From Heliocidaris erythrogramma (lineage: Eukaryota > Echinodermata > Echinoidea > Camarodonta > Echinometridae): DNA of 64,000 nucleotides. Below the pieces are notes generated by a model. It was not told where the DNA came from, did no database searches, and saw only the letters and a program-made list of their open reading frames with translations. Position 1 is the first letter of the stretch. Each line of letters opens with the position of its first letter. A program made the position numbers and the translations under genes. The stretch lies in the NCBI GenBank assembly GCA_025617745.1, contig CM046873.1, forward strand, positions 27,727,410-27,791,409, read 5' to 3'. Positions 12,805 through 24,800 of the stretch are shown here, one piece after another.

Positions 12805-15800
12805 GTATTCATTTTTGTTTATTTCTTTTGGGTAATTATTGAAGCCTTTTGCTGTTATGGATTGAGTGTGGCGCGGGTTGGCATGGTTGGGCAGCGCGCC
12901 AGGAATTGTGGCTGGCCCGATGCGGGAAACATGGGGAACAACCTGAGGCTGAGCAGAGCGAGAGAACTAAGTTAGTCTAGGCTTCCTCGGCCTTGTCAAG
13001 CCCGCTCTAACTTTTTCTTAGTAATCACCTCGCATACATGTAGGCCTATGTGATATATTATTATTATGCTTATGATAGTGGCTCCCGTCTCGAGATAGAA
13101 TTTCTTTTTACTTTTTAGAAGTCATAAATGTTAAGTAGGCCTAAACTTAACATGATCATGATGATGCAGAACTGTGTAGTGTGAGTGTGAGACCCAACAA
13201 TAACATGCATGTATTAATTGCGGTTGGGCCAACTTTAAACCAAAAATGTTGTCTCGCGTTCTTTATTCCCCGTTAGCCTCTTCACTTACTGACTTAGAGA
13301 CAAAAGCGGGCCATTCGATCTCCTGTGCAAACTGACTACACACATGACACACCGACGTGTAGTTGGAAAAATCACTACAAAAAATAAAGTACAAGTACAA
13401 TTTTAGTAAACGAAGAAGCTTGATGGGAGGACTTTTTAATTTGTAAACAAATTTTTTAGGCATTTTACTCCCAGTGTTAAAGATCGTATGCTCGATCTGT
13501 AATGAAAAACACAAGTCAGAAAAAATTGGAACCAGTGGGATTCGAACCTGTCATCTACTGCTTGCCGGGCAGCGACTTAACCACCAGGCTATTCTGGTTC
13601 ACGGCCAAGTCACGATGAACTGGAATCAAATACCAAAGATCCTCTTCTTTCTGACCCATTAATATTCAAACGGTCCGCCGTAGACAATGGTTAATAAACG
13701 AAGAAGCTTGATGGGAGGAATTTTTATTTTTTTCCTCAATTATATGATTAAATTGATTAGGCCTAGGCTCTACTCCTTCAAGAATCTCAACTTACCAATT
13801 TGACTGTATAATCCCTTTAATAAAATGCTCCTTTTTCAGGTAGTTCAGGGTCCAAGGTATTCTCTGTTTGAAAATCTTGCAGCCGTTATAGTGTTTTAGT
13901 CGGTGTGTAGTTGGTTTGCACAGCAGATCGAACGGCCTGCTTCTGTCTGTAAGTGAAGGGCCGACCCTTCCCAAATAAGAGGCTAACGAACGAGAGACAG
14001 AATTTTCGGTCTATGCCACCTTATGCCAATTTGCACCTGAGACATTGTTGCCTGATACTCCCTGTTAGCAACTGGTGCAGACCGTACAGTCCTTAATGCG
14101 CCAGTATGAAATTTGATTGCGACGTTAACAGATTTGGGGCAGTGTGCGCATTAGACAGAAAAATCTGTTTGGAGGAGTTTTATAACATTTTTTGACTTTC
14201 GAGGCTCTAGCTCCTCCAAGAGGGATTCCGCGAAGCCAGACGTCTCAGCGGAGCATATCCCCGAACGAAATAGACTGATTTTTCGGTCTATGTGCACATA
14301 TATTTCTATGGAATTTGCTCAAGTTTGGTCTATGGGAAAAATGCTGTGATGCCTCTTGTGCATAAAGCATACATGGAGATCAGTACTTAACTTGTGCTAG
14401 AATAAAAATAATAAACAAAAAAGATTTCAGAAATTCTCTTTTTCTTTAAACTCTTGTGATGCCATGGTAAGGTACATGTACACTGCCCCGCATTGCACTT
14501 TCATATGCTTGCTTTTTTAGATAATCTCAACAAAAGCAGAAAGTGAGATGACAGATTGATGGAGTTCTGAGAAAAATCCAATAGAAAATTGAAATGATGA
14601 AATTCTAAAGTTGTAATTGATGATTGATCAAATGCAAATTGGCTGTGATGTGCCTCGTTCCAATTTGTTTCGCACTATGTACATGTATCTCATAAATTTT
14701 AAATTTTCAGAAGAAAATGTTTGATAATACCTGTGCCCTAGACATTGGACTCATGTCTGTGCACAACCCCTCGTTGAAAAAAGATCAATTTCTTCATCAA
14801 CAAAGTCTCTGAAAATGGAAATTTTTCAAATTTTCAGTACAAAGCAAATGGGAGAGGTGCTCCAAAAGTATGTCACAGGCTCACAGCGTTGCCAATTTAC
14901 TTTTAATCGGTTAAAACTTCAATAATTCATTACTTCTTTATGTTTATCAGATTTTCCTAACAACTTCACTGATCTGTAAATCTTATTTTTGTGCTTTTAT
15001 TAAAAGCTGCCTTACATACTCCAGGGTTGACTACCCCTTTAACCCTCTCGTTACCACAAGACTAAAATGCTATTCACTTTGTACATAATGTAGTTGACTT
15101 TGGTCCTGACAGGGTTAAAATGTGGAGGAGAAAAAAGGGGTGATGAAAAGGGAGAAGTTAGCCTTTAAAAATAAGTCCCCCCCCCCTAGAGGAAATGGTT
15201 TTAAAGATACAGGTGTAGCGCTAGTGAAGCTTAAGTTAGAGTGTGAACACCTCGAGAGGCACTTGAACTTGAAGAAATCGCCAGTTTGAAGGGTACATGA
15301 GTCCTTAGGGATAGTAGACCGACAAACTAATGGAATTTAGATAGCTTTAAGGGCTTAGGGACCAAGAGGAAGAAAAGAGTGGAGAGATACATGTAGGTCT
15401 ACTGCCCTGGACGAATAATCTATTTTTGCTCAAATTTAGTTATGTATTTGTTTGTATTTTGAATAAAAGCAGGTGTCAGTATCATGACAGCCAATTGACA
15501 CATATAGAATCTAAGCTGTCAGTTGGATCTCGAGAACAGTGGTAAGAGTTAACCCAGTATACCCACGCTGAATGGTATAAGGACTGCCCCGTTAGTTGAC
15601 CAATTGGAAAGTCGAAATAACTTTTGGAGTGTTGTTGATAATATATTTTTATGATTTTGTTTGGAAAGTTTTGATCAATGAAAGTTTTTGCCCTGTCTGT
15701 CAAAAGGAGGAGACTGAGAGCTGGTCGGACGGCAATAAGTATTATGTGATGTAAAGTAAAGAAAATAAGAGATCTGCTGGGCTCGAGATGTGAGGTCGGC

Positions 15801-18800
15801 AGCTTAGGTGTTTGCTAATTTGATATAAAAACTCCTCAATCCTTCTTCCCACTTGCACTTGCATCCGTGGACCCCGAGCATCTGCCACCCCTTTCTCTCC
15901 TCCCCCCCCCTTCTCTCCTCCCCCCTTCTCTCCTCCCCCTTCTCTCCTCCCCCCTTTTATTTAATTTCTGTAATTTCTGGACACTGGAAGATCCCTCTAC
16001 AATAAACTGAACTGTCCAAACTTGTAATAATTAACGTGGTCCAATTTATGTAACAACTAACATCCCCCATTTTGCCACCTCGGTAGCGGTGATGTGGTGC
16101 CTGTACGCCGAACCGAGCTGACCGACCATACCAAAAACAAACCCTTGTTCAGCGTATGGGGTAGCCGCCGCCGAGGGGTAGGGGGCGTTAGACATGTATA
16201 TTGGTGCATTATATTGTAGATGTACTGTACACGTATTAACAACATTCTTGTTCAAACTATTTACCAATCTTTATTTTAACTTTCAATATTGAAATAGCCA
16301 TTTGAGCTTTTTCACCTGGGGTTGTTTCACAAAGAGTTGAGTTGTTAGACTAGAGTCATGCGTAAGCGCCAATGTGCATCCGGTATTTAACGCGTAATCT
16401 CATTGAAAGAGTTCCCAATAGCGCGTGTCCCCTGAGCATGATCTAACCAATGCGGTGATGCGTAATTATATATCACGCACCTAGGAATTTTAGTGCGACT
16501 TTAGGTCCAACTTAACTCTTTGTGAAACACCCCCTGGTATCCTAATGTTCATTTTTATGGTGACATTTCTATCATAAGAACAACACATCCTTGTACGGGT
16601 ATTAGTTTGAACAAGATGTTTTCTTGGATTAGTGGTTTTATTTGGTGAATATGCCTGAGAGATAACTTGGCCTCGAGCCTATGGAAAATGCATATATATA
16701 AAAAACTAAATCGTATCCAAAGTGTTAATGATATGAAGATGCAAAGACAGGCCTTGTAAGAATAAATATGTACTGTGGCCAGACAACACGTGAGTTATGA
16801 TGGAAATTAACATTGCCTTTGTGCAGTTTTAACATACGGTACATTTGTTTATGTTTACACACTGTATTGATCTCGCTTTATCAGCAGCAATTCTTTTTCG
16901 AAATGTTTACCTTGTAGCAATAAAGACAAAGTGTTTTTGTAATAAAAAAAAACTTGTTACTGTGGGGTTGAAATACAAAGTTCAACAATTAAATAATTCA
17001 TTTGCATGCTTATCAAGAAGAAAAAAAGAAGTGTTTATGTACATTGTTCATGCATGTCTTCTTACCACCCCCACCCCCCCACCCCCCACCAGCACCAGCA
17101 CATGGTCATGGATGCGGTGGGGATGCTTGTGTTATGTGCAGTACTTATGTGTAGCAGGGTATTAGAAACCAGCAGTTATTTTTGTGATCCTGACTCCTGA
17201 GTGCAAATATCAGGGATGTTAATAATATCTCAAGTGCTCTGTTCAGATTCCGGTATCTGAAAATATTCTGTGTGGTAATTTGGTAGTAATTTGGTAGTTC
17301 TGCGAAACACCAGGTACTCCTTTGAAACAAACGAATAGCCAAAAACCCATTAAACGTTTATTTTTTTTTCCCATCATCATGACACCATGTTTCTTTACAA
17401 TAGACCACTTCTGTAATGTACAGTATACAAATTTATGCACATGTACTCTGAGCACCTACATATAGTGACGAGCTATTCCATTAACCTGATTTTTATAAAT
17501 GACTAAAATGAGCTTCAATGTTTGGAATCCAGTTTGCATACATTATTTGTTGCTATGTCCGGCTAGCTTTCATGTTGTCAAGAACAACATTTGTTTGAAA
17601 GGTATGTATAAAATTTGCATACTACATGTACATGTAGTACATTACCGAAGCGGTCTATTGAGATCTGTCAGTGTCGTTTTGTCCTTGTGAAAGACACCCA
17701 GTTGTGAATAAAAGAACTTACAAACTATAAACCCCACGTTCAGACTATCCCCCGTTTAGCGGGGGATGTCCCGCTAAGTGGGACATGCCCCGGCAAACGC
17801 ATAGTGTGTACGCTCGCTGGGACTTCTCCCCGTCTCCCCCCAACATGTTGGGTTTTTGGATGGGAGAGCGACCTTGGCTCGTAATCCGATATCTCGCACC
17901 TATTTTTATAAGTGCGCCGATGCGGGAAAAGTCGACAAAGAACTGCTTCCGGATTGACAAATACATTATTTTGAAGCTTAGAATCTGCTTTTTATAGACG
18001 AGCAAGTAGGTCACCAGGCGCTGTACACGGTGCCTTTGAAGCTGTAAAAGTAGGTACCGCCTTTGCTGAAACATGTAACCCGTTTGAACGAGCATAAAGC
18101 CAAGAAATCCACTGAAATGGACGAAGAGCACAATTTCATTCATTTTCGTATCATCACAATCAAATTTGATCAAGATCAACGAAGTAATACTCCCACTTCA
18201 TTTCTTGAAGAGAACAGTGTACCGGTACACGCAGATCGTTGTTTATAATCGCATTTTAGCGCGTTTTATCTCCAGGAGCGCGCCCTACAGTGCCATGCAC
18301 GGTGACCTAACGCACAGCCAGTCGTGATTTGTCCCCTCGGCTAGCGGGGGATTTGAATGTAGTATGGACGCTCGGTCGTTAAAAAGGTAAGAGCTCTCCC
18401 CCTTCCCCCGCTAAAGGGGAGGGGGGGGGGTAGTCTGAACGTCGGGTTAAGTACCCACTCCCTTTGGAATGTTGTGCATAATAAACACCTGATATTTGTT
18501 CTATTAAGTTGTGGTATAATATGAACACATAATATCATTGTCCTCTTTGCAGATAGGAGAGGAGAGGAGAATAGAATAGAGTATGGATTTTCCGCTAGCA
18601 TGCTGGATTGAACTTTGGAATTTCGAGTATATTGTTTAACAATCATGTGACCTTGCAAACTCAACAGGTTTTTGCTGATAACATCATACATTTGTACCAG
18701 TACTTGTGTCTACATGTGATTAGTCTTTCTTATGTGATTCGTGCATCTTTCTTTTAAAATATTTTCATACATGGATACAGAGCCATGGGGGGGGGGGGAT

Positions 18801-21800
18801 AAAAAAAAACATGTAGTAAAAGCCAAAACTACCACTGGTACCTGTACATATATGCATGAAACTTTCGGGAATATTGGATAGTCAAACTCTCACAAGTTAT
18901 TTTTTCAAGTATCTATTTTCAAAACAAGAAAATTTTGCAAATTGCAAACATGTAAGTACTGTAGCACTGTATTTTATCTCCCAATGTTTGTTCTTGTTAA
19001 ATTGTTTTTTGTAAAGGGCAAGTGCTCTTCAACAATGTGTGCTGTGTACAATGTACATGTGCACTTTAAAATCAAGTTAGTCGTATTTCGATAATTCTAA
19101 TGTTGGTCATATTGTAAAATAAGAGTTCCACAAAGGAACATCTTCAAAGAAATAGAATTAACCCATAGACTACGGGAACTGGGTGGCTCCTGTATGAAGC
19201 ACATGAGAGTTAAAGAATTCAGTAGTCAACCGGTTAAAGGAACTCTAATGTACAGTTATGGCTGTTTACATACATGTAGTTCCTACAATGAAGGCCTATT
19301 GCTTCAATCTCCATTCTCAAAGTGTTAACTCCCGTCGAGCCTTGTGTGGCTTGCTTGTTCCGTTAACCAATTTCCCCCCAGCGGATTCGAAGAGGGTGGA
19401 AATTGGATGCGACACTCTGTGGCCCGGTAGCTTCTTAATAACGGAATTACAAGGTCAATATCGGTGTCTCGTCACCTTTGCTCGGAGCAGATTGATGGGT
19501 GAATCACAGCGAAATGGAATCCTGGGTGTCAGAATGACAATATCCTGTGTTTATAGAGCCACGTACATGTTTGTAGATTCTACTTGTAGAAACAAAAGTC
19601 TTGTGTGTGTACCATGGACCATCTCTGCAAGGCAGATGACTATACATACATGTACTTGTAGGAAAATTGAGGAAAAAATAGGAAAAAACTTTTTTTCTTC
19701 ACAAAAGATTGTAGAGTTTGTACAGGAAAAATAAAATAGGATCTCATAACAGCAATTCTTAATTGTCTTGTTTTGTTTTGTTTTGTAGGAATAAGTTTCT
19801 TATTTTAAGATCACTTCAATTCTAAAATTCAAAACCAACAGTTAAAAGTTTGTTAGTTGTGTGGAGAGGTGAAAGGTATCTTCAGAGAAATTCATATGAA
19901 ATCATCTATTCACATGTATATATCAACCACACCCTCCCAGTTAGTCCCTCAGAATGTTTGATGATTAAAAGTAGATATCATCTTTTGCTCTACGCTGGTT
20001 CTCTTTTTAATTTTAATGTTGTTGTTTTGAACCAGGAAAGCTTACATTCTGGATTGACTTGATTAAAGTTATGGGCCGCACAGGCTAGAATCTTAGAAAA
20101 AAAGAAGAAGAACAAGAAGAGGAAGAAGAAGAGGGAAAAAGAAGAAAACAACATCGTGTTTAAACTTAACTACCGTAGACCCAAAACTTCCAAGAGCTTA
20201 AAGTGCCTCCTTAGGAGCGTTTCATCAAGTGTTTTGTCAGTGATTTTTACCGAGAACTGTTCTGAGCTACTGAAATCCTTGCATCTGATTGGCTGAGAGC
20301 AAATTTGTCAGTAAAAATCACTGACAAAATGCTTGATGAAACGCTCTCCTTGGGTTTAGAACTCCCCAAAATAAAAGCTTGGGTTAGTACATGTACCTTC
20401 ACTTTCAGTAGCCATGAACATTTTGCAGATAGCATGTAAATACATACTGTACAATATCCACATACAGGTAGGTTGTAGTCAAATTCATACGTGGAGGATA
20501 GCTAAATTCTAGCAGTGATATTATTATGGTCTTGCCAGGGATACTCCCCTCCTGATTTTCTGTGATTCATCCCAAAATATCCGCAGGAAACTTCCATCAT
20601 CTACCTACAGTGAGTGGAATCGCAATACCAGTGCGTTCCCTCTTCTACCCCCCTGAACCTGGTTATGCTGCCCCTATTACGCCCCCCTCTGGGAACAGAT
20701 CAGATCTTAAAGGTCAAGATGAGGTCTTGGAATGGAAAAAAAGATTGGCAGGAAAATAGATAAATACACTGTATCTTGTTTCATACATGTACATGAAAAA
20801 GGGTTTTACATTATGGGATAAATGAAGGTTAGTTTGAATTTTGTAAGGGTCTTTTTAAATATCCTTTGAGCTTCAAGCAACATATTTACTACATAAACTT
20901 TTTAAAATCAATTTAATTCAGTGTATCATGAAAAGCACCAACCCATCAGCAGAACAAGGATGGCTTTCAAATTTTTAAGTGTACCAATCACCTGAAAATA
21001 ATTTTGTTTAGAACGTGTAAAATCAACATGAAAAACACTTTAGTTGGCATTTGATGAGTTAACAGTTTAAAGCAAATAAAGGATAAAATGAAAGTGGGCA
21101 TACAGAACCCAACTTGGACTTCGGTTCCTTGTGGACCCTATTTCTTTGCGAGTGGTATGGTTGCGCCAACTAGTCTGCTCACAAGTTACTCTTATTGAGA
21201 GTGTAGGTATTTATCCCGTTGCGTACGGGAACCGGGTGACCCCTTTTTTAAGCCTTTTTTTTTATTGCTACAAAGTGCTTGTTTTAAAGTGACAGTAAAT
21301 TGAAGCTCCTAATGGCGCCATCTTTCAACAGGATTTGATAAGTGTCTGTGCCTCTAATTTTCCCATCATGCCGCATTCTAGTTTGTAGAAGCTTAGAATG
21401 TATCTGCAGGAAATTTTCCGGATGTGCAACGTCAAAAATAATAGTTCGAAATATAAAATGTCCCTATTTTCCAAACAGCTGTTTGTCGAAATTCAAAATA
21501 AAATGCAATTAATTTTCAAATTATAATCTCAATTTAGCAGTTACTAAGGTGACGCTGTTCAAGTTTTGCCAGTTTAATGCTATTTTAAAAACATATGAAC
21601 AACATTTAAAATTCTGCAATTCACAAGAGGTTGTTGCAGGGAAGAAAGTTGCCCTTAATCCACCCAAGTTTTATGTCATGTACAGGTACTGTTAGAAGTG
21701 GTTTATTGTTTGATCGTTAAACCAACTACTTTCCTTGAGCATTCCACTTTTTACAATTTTTCTTTGTTTCTTGTCTTATTTCCCCCGTCAGGGAAAGACG

Positions 21801-24800
21801 GAAAGACTGACCACATCGACAGGATGTCCCATAGACAACAAGAAGGCCACCATGTCGGCCGGAGCCCGCGGCCCGGTCCTCATCCAGGACTTTGTCTTCA
21901 CCGATGAGATGTCGCACTTCGGTCGTGAGCGCATCCCCGAGAGGGTTGTGCACGCCAAGGGAGCTGGTGAGTGGGTGATTCAAGAGATAAAGGCTTGCAG
22001 AATTTGTGCGGGGAATGCTGGAAGACGTTTGTGTTTTTCAATATGGGATTTTACAGTCATATTGATGAGAGAGCAGAATCTTAACTAAGATAAAACTGCC
22101 ATTGTGAATGCATGGTGATCCAACATTTTAGATTGGCACCTTCTGGATTTATGTTTACAACTTTTAAGAGTAAATTGCAACTTGATGTATGTGTTTATAT
22201 AATATATAAGAGTAAGATGTCAAGAGTTGAGAGAGAGGGAGAGGGAGAGAGAGAGAGAGAGAGAGAGAGGAGGGATGAAGGATGGGGAGGGAGTTAGGGA
22301 GAGAGAGAAAGAGAGAGAGTGTGTGTATATGTGTGTGTTTGTGAGAAGGAGTACAGAATGGAAGACCATATCCACTCAAAAGTCAAAATCTATATTGCAG
22401 AATCGTTGATTGAGGCAAACTGTAATGAATACACTTTTGAATGGCCACGTACAAGTTGTGCTTAATAATATATCGTTGCACACTTATGTAACATTTTGTT
22501 CAGAACATTGATGTAAATGCGCCATAATGTTTCCTCATCTTCCTCAGGTGCGTTTGGGTACTTTGAGACCACGAATGACATCTCCAAGTACTGCAAGGCT
22601 GCACCCTTCGAGTCGGTGGGAAAGAAGACCCCTGTTGCCGTTCGATTCTCCACTGTCGGTCAGTATAAAGAAGAGAGAGAAATTATGTTTCATTTGGAAA
22701 CATGTCTACAATAATATAATGAATAGTACAGCCAGAATACCGCCAAACAAATTCTTGACGCAAAGTGCCTACCAGGCAACATGTAGTCCTTCAAAATTGT
22801 GAAGAAACAAACGTAAACTGAATAAATAAATGCCAAAAATCAGTTTCAACCAAAGAGTAGTGGATGCATGGAACAATCTCCCAATGACTAAAGTACATGT
22901 GGATGTCCTACCGGTATCTTTGGAAACCATCAAGAAACTTGATTAATGTGGCTGTGCAAAACTCTAAAAAACTATTGCATGTACCCTCAAAAATATTTAC
23001 CAAGACCTAGAGTATGCTGGGAAGATTTTGTTGTTACATTCATGATTCATTTAGCATTATTAGATCAAGACTGAGACAATGAAAACCAGAGTTCAAGACC
23101 TGCTTGACCAAATCAACAACCTGTAAATGTTTGCTTTGTGTATTCATGGTCCTCACCAGTGCGTAACACCCCTTGGTGCTGCAGGAAGGGGTATTTCAGA
23201 AAAACAAATTCCCAAGGGCAAATTCTTCACAAAGAGGGTATTTATATGTCATCGCATGCTTTAACCGGCAATATTGCTTTGATTATCCAAAATCATCCCT
23301 CTATCATATTTCACTCAGTTTTTACCAAGCATAAGCCGTTTCCTATCTGTTAACCTACATGTTCAGTCAAACTTAGACCACCATTTTTTTATTTCCCTGG
23401 AATAGCATTTCTCCATGAATCATGTATTAAAGGAACCTGTCCATTAAGACCACCTGCTCATTAAAACGGCTTTTCTTGTTTCCCTTGAGTGGTCTTTACA
23501 GACAGGTTTCACTGTATTTTACAGATTATTTGACTGTTTGATTCGATACCAGGTGGTGAGGCTGGCTCTGCGGACACAGCTCGTGACCCTCGTGGCTTTG
23601 CCGTCAAGTTCTACTCCGAGGATGGCAACTGGGATCTGGTGGGCAACAACACACCAATCTTCTTCATCCGTGACCCAATCTTCTTCCCAAGCTTCATCCA
23701 CACTCAGAAGAGAAACCCAGTCACTCATCTGAAGGTTTGTAGCATTGGTGTTTGGTGGTGGTGTATGTGGTAATGTAAATGTTCTGTTACTTGTCTGCCC
23801 ATGATCCAATCTTCATCCATACCCCAAATTGGAACCCAGATACTCATCTCAGGGTTTGTTAGGGTGTTCAGTGTTAGTGTTAAATTTATCATTAGTGTTT
23901 GTGTTAGTGTTGGTGTTGATGTTAGTGTTTGGTGTTGATGTTAGTGTTTGGTGTTGATGTTAGTGTTTGGTGTTGATGTTAGTGTTTGGTGTTGATGTTA
24001 GTGTTTGGTGTTGATGTTAGTGTTTGGTGTTGATGTTAGTGTTTGGTGTTGATGTTAGTGTTTGGTGTTGATGTTAGTGTTAGTGTTGATGTTAGTGTTT
24101 GGTGTTGGACTTAGTGATCCAATCTTCTTCTCAGTTCTGAAACTTCATTCACATCTACATGTAGATTAACAAAAACCCTGTCACTCATCTCAAGGTTTGT
24201 TAGTGTTTACAGTGTATGTGGTTAGTGTTTATTGTTAGTGTCTGGTGTTTGTGTTTAAGTGTTAGCGTAGATGTTAATGTTTGGTGTTGGACCTAGTGAT
24301 CCAATCTTCTTCTCAAACTTCATTTGCAACTAGAACAGAAACCCTGTCACTAATCTCTTTGTTAGGGTGCTGTTAGTGTCTGGTGTTTGTTTTTTGATAT
24401 TAGTGCCAGTGTTGTTAGACTACATGTACATATACTGCCCCGTTGCATAAAACTTACCGTTAACGGTAACTTTGCCATCAATGGTAACTCCAATGGAAAC
24501 CTTGATTTTGATTGGCTGTTGAGTGATGTTACCATGGTAGTTACCATTGATAACAGAGTTACCATTAATGGTAAGTTTTATGCAGTCGGGCCCATGTGTT
24601 TGTCTGTGGCAGTATTGGAGTTACATGTTGTAGTTGAATCTGTAACCTGGGGGGTGTTTCATAAAGCTGTTCGTAAGTTACGCACGACTGGTGATCAGTT
24701 CTTGTGCTAAATGATTGAGAATCTGATTAGTATAGCACCCAAGAACATGTTCCAGTCGTTCGTAAAGTCATTCGTAACTTTACGAACAGCTTTATGAAAC

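Larger units (their letters stand above)
12805..21791 (+). other. Catalase intron 1 (9.0 kb)
   Basis: It begins GTATTC and ends CCCCCGTCAG. The first 200 bp are GC-rich (GGCGCGGG, GCAGCGCGCC), suggesting the promoter-proximal CpG zone continues into the intron. It contains tRNA-derived SINE sequence, several palindromic elements, a MITE and a 0.7 kb foldback element, listed separately. Elsewhere (about 14.0-15.8 kb and 18.5-20.1 kb) I see no further genes. A 158-codon open frame at 19258-19734 has no recognisable domain and is treated as chance. Confidence 0.8.

Noticed and set aside
13528-13600. Functional tRNA gene
   Set aside because: Boxes A and B and the acceptor stem are good, but the T-stem is mismatched and the SINE tail recurs elsewhere, so it is a SINE head.
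17745-18179. 144-codon minus-strand open frame
   Set aside because: It lies wholly within the foldback element at 17730-18448 and resembles no known transposase.
19258-19734. 158-codon plus-strand open frame in catalase intron 1
   Set aside because: It contains no recognisable domain, splice context or supporting codon pattern, and it lies in AT-rich intron sequence. Chance is the simplest explanation, though transcript data could change this.
21851-21866. Alternative catalase start at MSAGARG in exon 2
   Set aside because: Residues upstream in the same exon (LTTSTG..DNKKAT) also match catalases, and an upstream exon with the expected N terminus exists at 12745.
23921-24080. CRISPR-like direct repeats
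   Set aside because: The repeats are 19 bp and directly adjacent without spacers, in a eukaryotic intron, so this is a minisatellite.
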